From the NCBI GenBank assembly GCA_947375085.1, contig CANCEQ010000203.1:1-5726 (forward strand): a stretch of DNA of 5,726 nucleotides, given 5' to 3'. The DNA is from Flavobacteriales bacterium. GTDB taxonomy: Bacteria > Bacteroidota > Bacteroidia > Flavobacteriales > Crocinitomicaceae. Shown here in pieces: positions 5,630 through 5,726 of the stretch; position 1 is the first letter of the stretch; each line of letters opens with the position of its first letter. Under the pieces are notes generated by a model that saw only the letters and a list, made by a program, of their open reading frames with translations, was not told where the DNA came from and searched no databases. Both the position numbers and the translations under genes were made by a program.

Positions 5630-5726
5630 TTTCTAAAGCGCTTTTGATGTTTGCACTTGCAACATCGTTCGGAGCAAATGCACAACATTCCATCAAAGGA
5701 AAAGTCACAAACCAAGAAGGTTCTCC
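5617..5726 (+). CDS. TonB-dependent outer-membrane receptor, N-terminus only (runs off window)
   Basis: The first 36 residues are visible. A signal peptide (MKTRISKALLMFALATSFGANA) has a basic start, a hydrophobic core and an A-N-A cleavage site, followed by Gln as is common in this phylum. The mature start, QHSIKGKVTNQEGSP, is the first strand of a carboxypeptidase-regulatory-like (CarboxypepD_reg / CNA-B-like) domain. That domain commonly precedes the plug and barrel in SusC-type and other TonB-dependent receptors of Bacteroidota. It lies 75 bases after a TPP aptamer, so the likely cargo is thiamine or a thiamine derivative taken up across the outer membrane. TPP-regulated TonB receptors are known in this phylum (the OMR1-type of comparative studies). 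The plug and barrel are outside the window, so the receptor call rests on signal peptide, domain start and riboswitch together. Confidence 0.75.
   Translation, partial: MKTRISKALLMFALATSFGANAQHSIKGKVTNQEGS

Overview
This AT-rich window carries seven protein-coding genes, all on the + strand, the first and last running off the window edges. It looks like part of a Bacteroidota chromosome, most likely Flavobacteriia. The signs are the base composition, promoters of the TTG-N19..20-TAnnTTTG type, few Shine-Dalgarno sequences, lipoprotein and SusC-like signal peptides, and the TetR/ABC1-kinase pair. I cannot fix the genus. No mobile element, CRISPR array, rRNA or tRNA is visible, and no stretch over 300 bases lacks a gene.

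Left part (1-1450): the 3' portion of a SlyD-like FKBP prolyl isomerase with a His-rich tail ends at a strong intrinsic terminator (505-532). A predicted lipoprotein of the PF00756 esterase family, with a complete Ser/Asp/His triad, begins almost on top of that terminator.

Middle (1451-4321): an AT-rich inverted repeat lies next to a TAnnTTTG box. It precedes a compact two-gene unit, a TetR-type regulator followed 6 bases later by an ABC1/COQ8-like atypical kinase. A stand-alone calcineurin-like metallophosphoesterase follows.

Right part (4322-5726): this is the most interesting region and looks like a cofactor-precursor uptake locus. A PnuC/PnuT-family inner-membrane transporter overlaps by 4 bases a small NadR-like P-loop kinase, a transport-and-trap pair. 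A near-consensus promoter sits so close to the pnuC ATG that its mRNA may be leaderless. The last codons of the kinase gene contain a perfect TTG-N20-TATCTTTG promoter. Its predicted start point falls at the first stem of a clear TPP (THI-box) riboswitch, and the aptamer contains the kinase stop codon. The riboswitch leads into the start of a TonB-dependent receptor gene whose ATG lies inside a predicted hairpin.

The inferred picture is a TPP-controlled outer-membrane receptor placed beside an inner-membrane carrier and a trapping kinase. Whether the carrier and kinase handle thiamine or nicotinamide riboside cannot be settled from the sequence.
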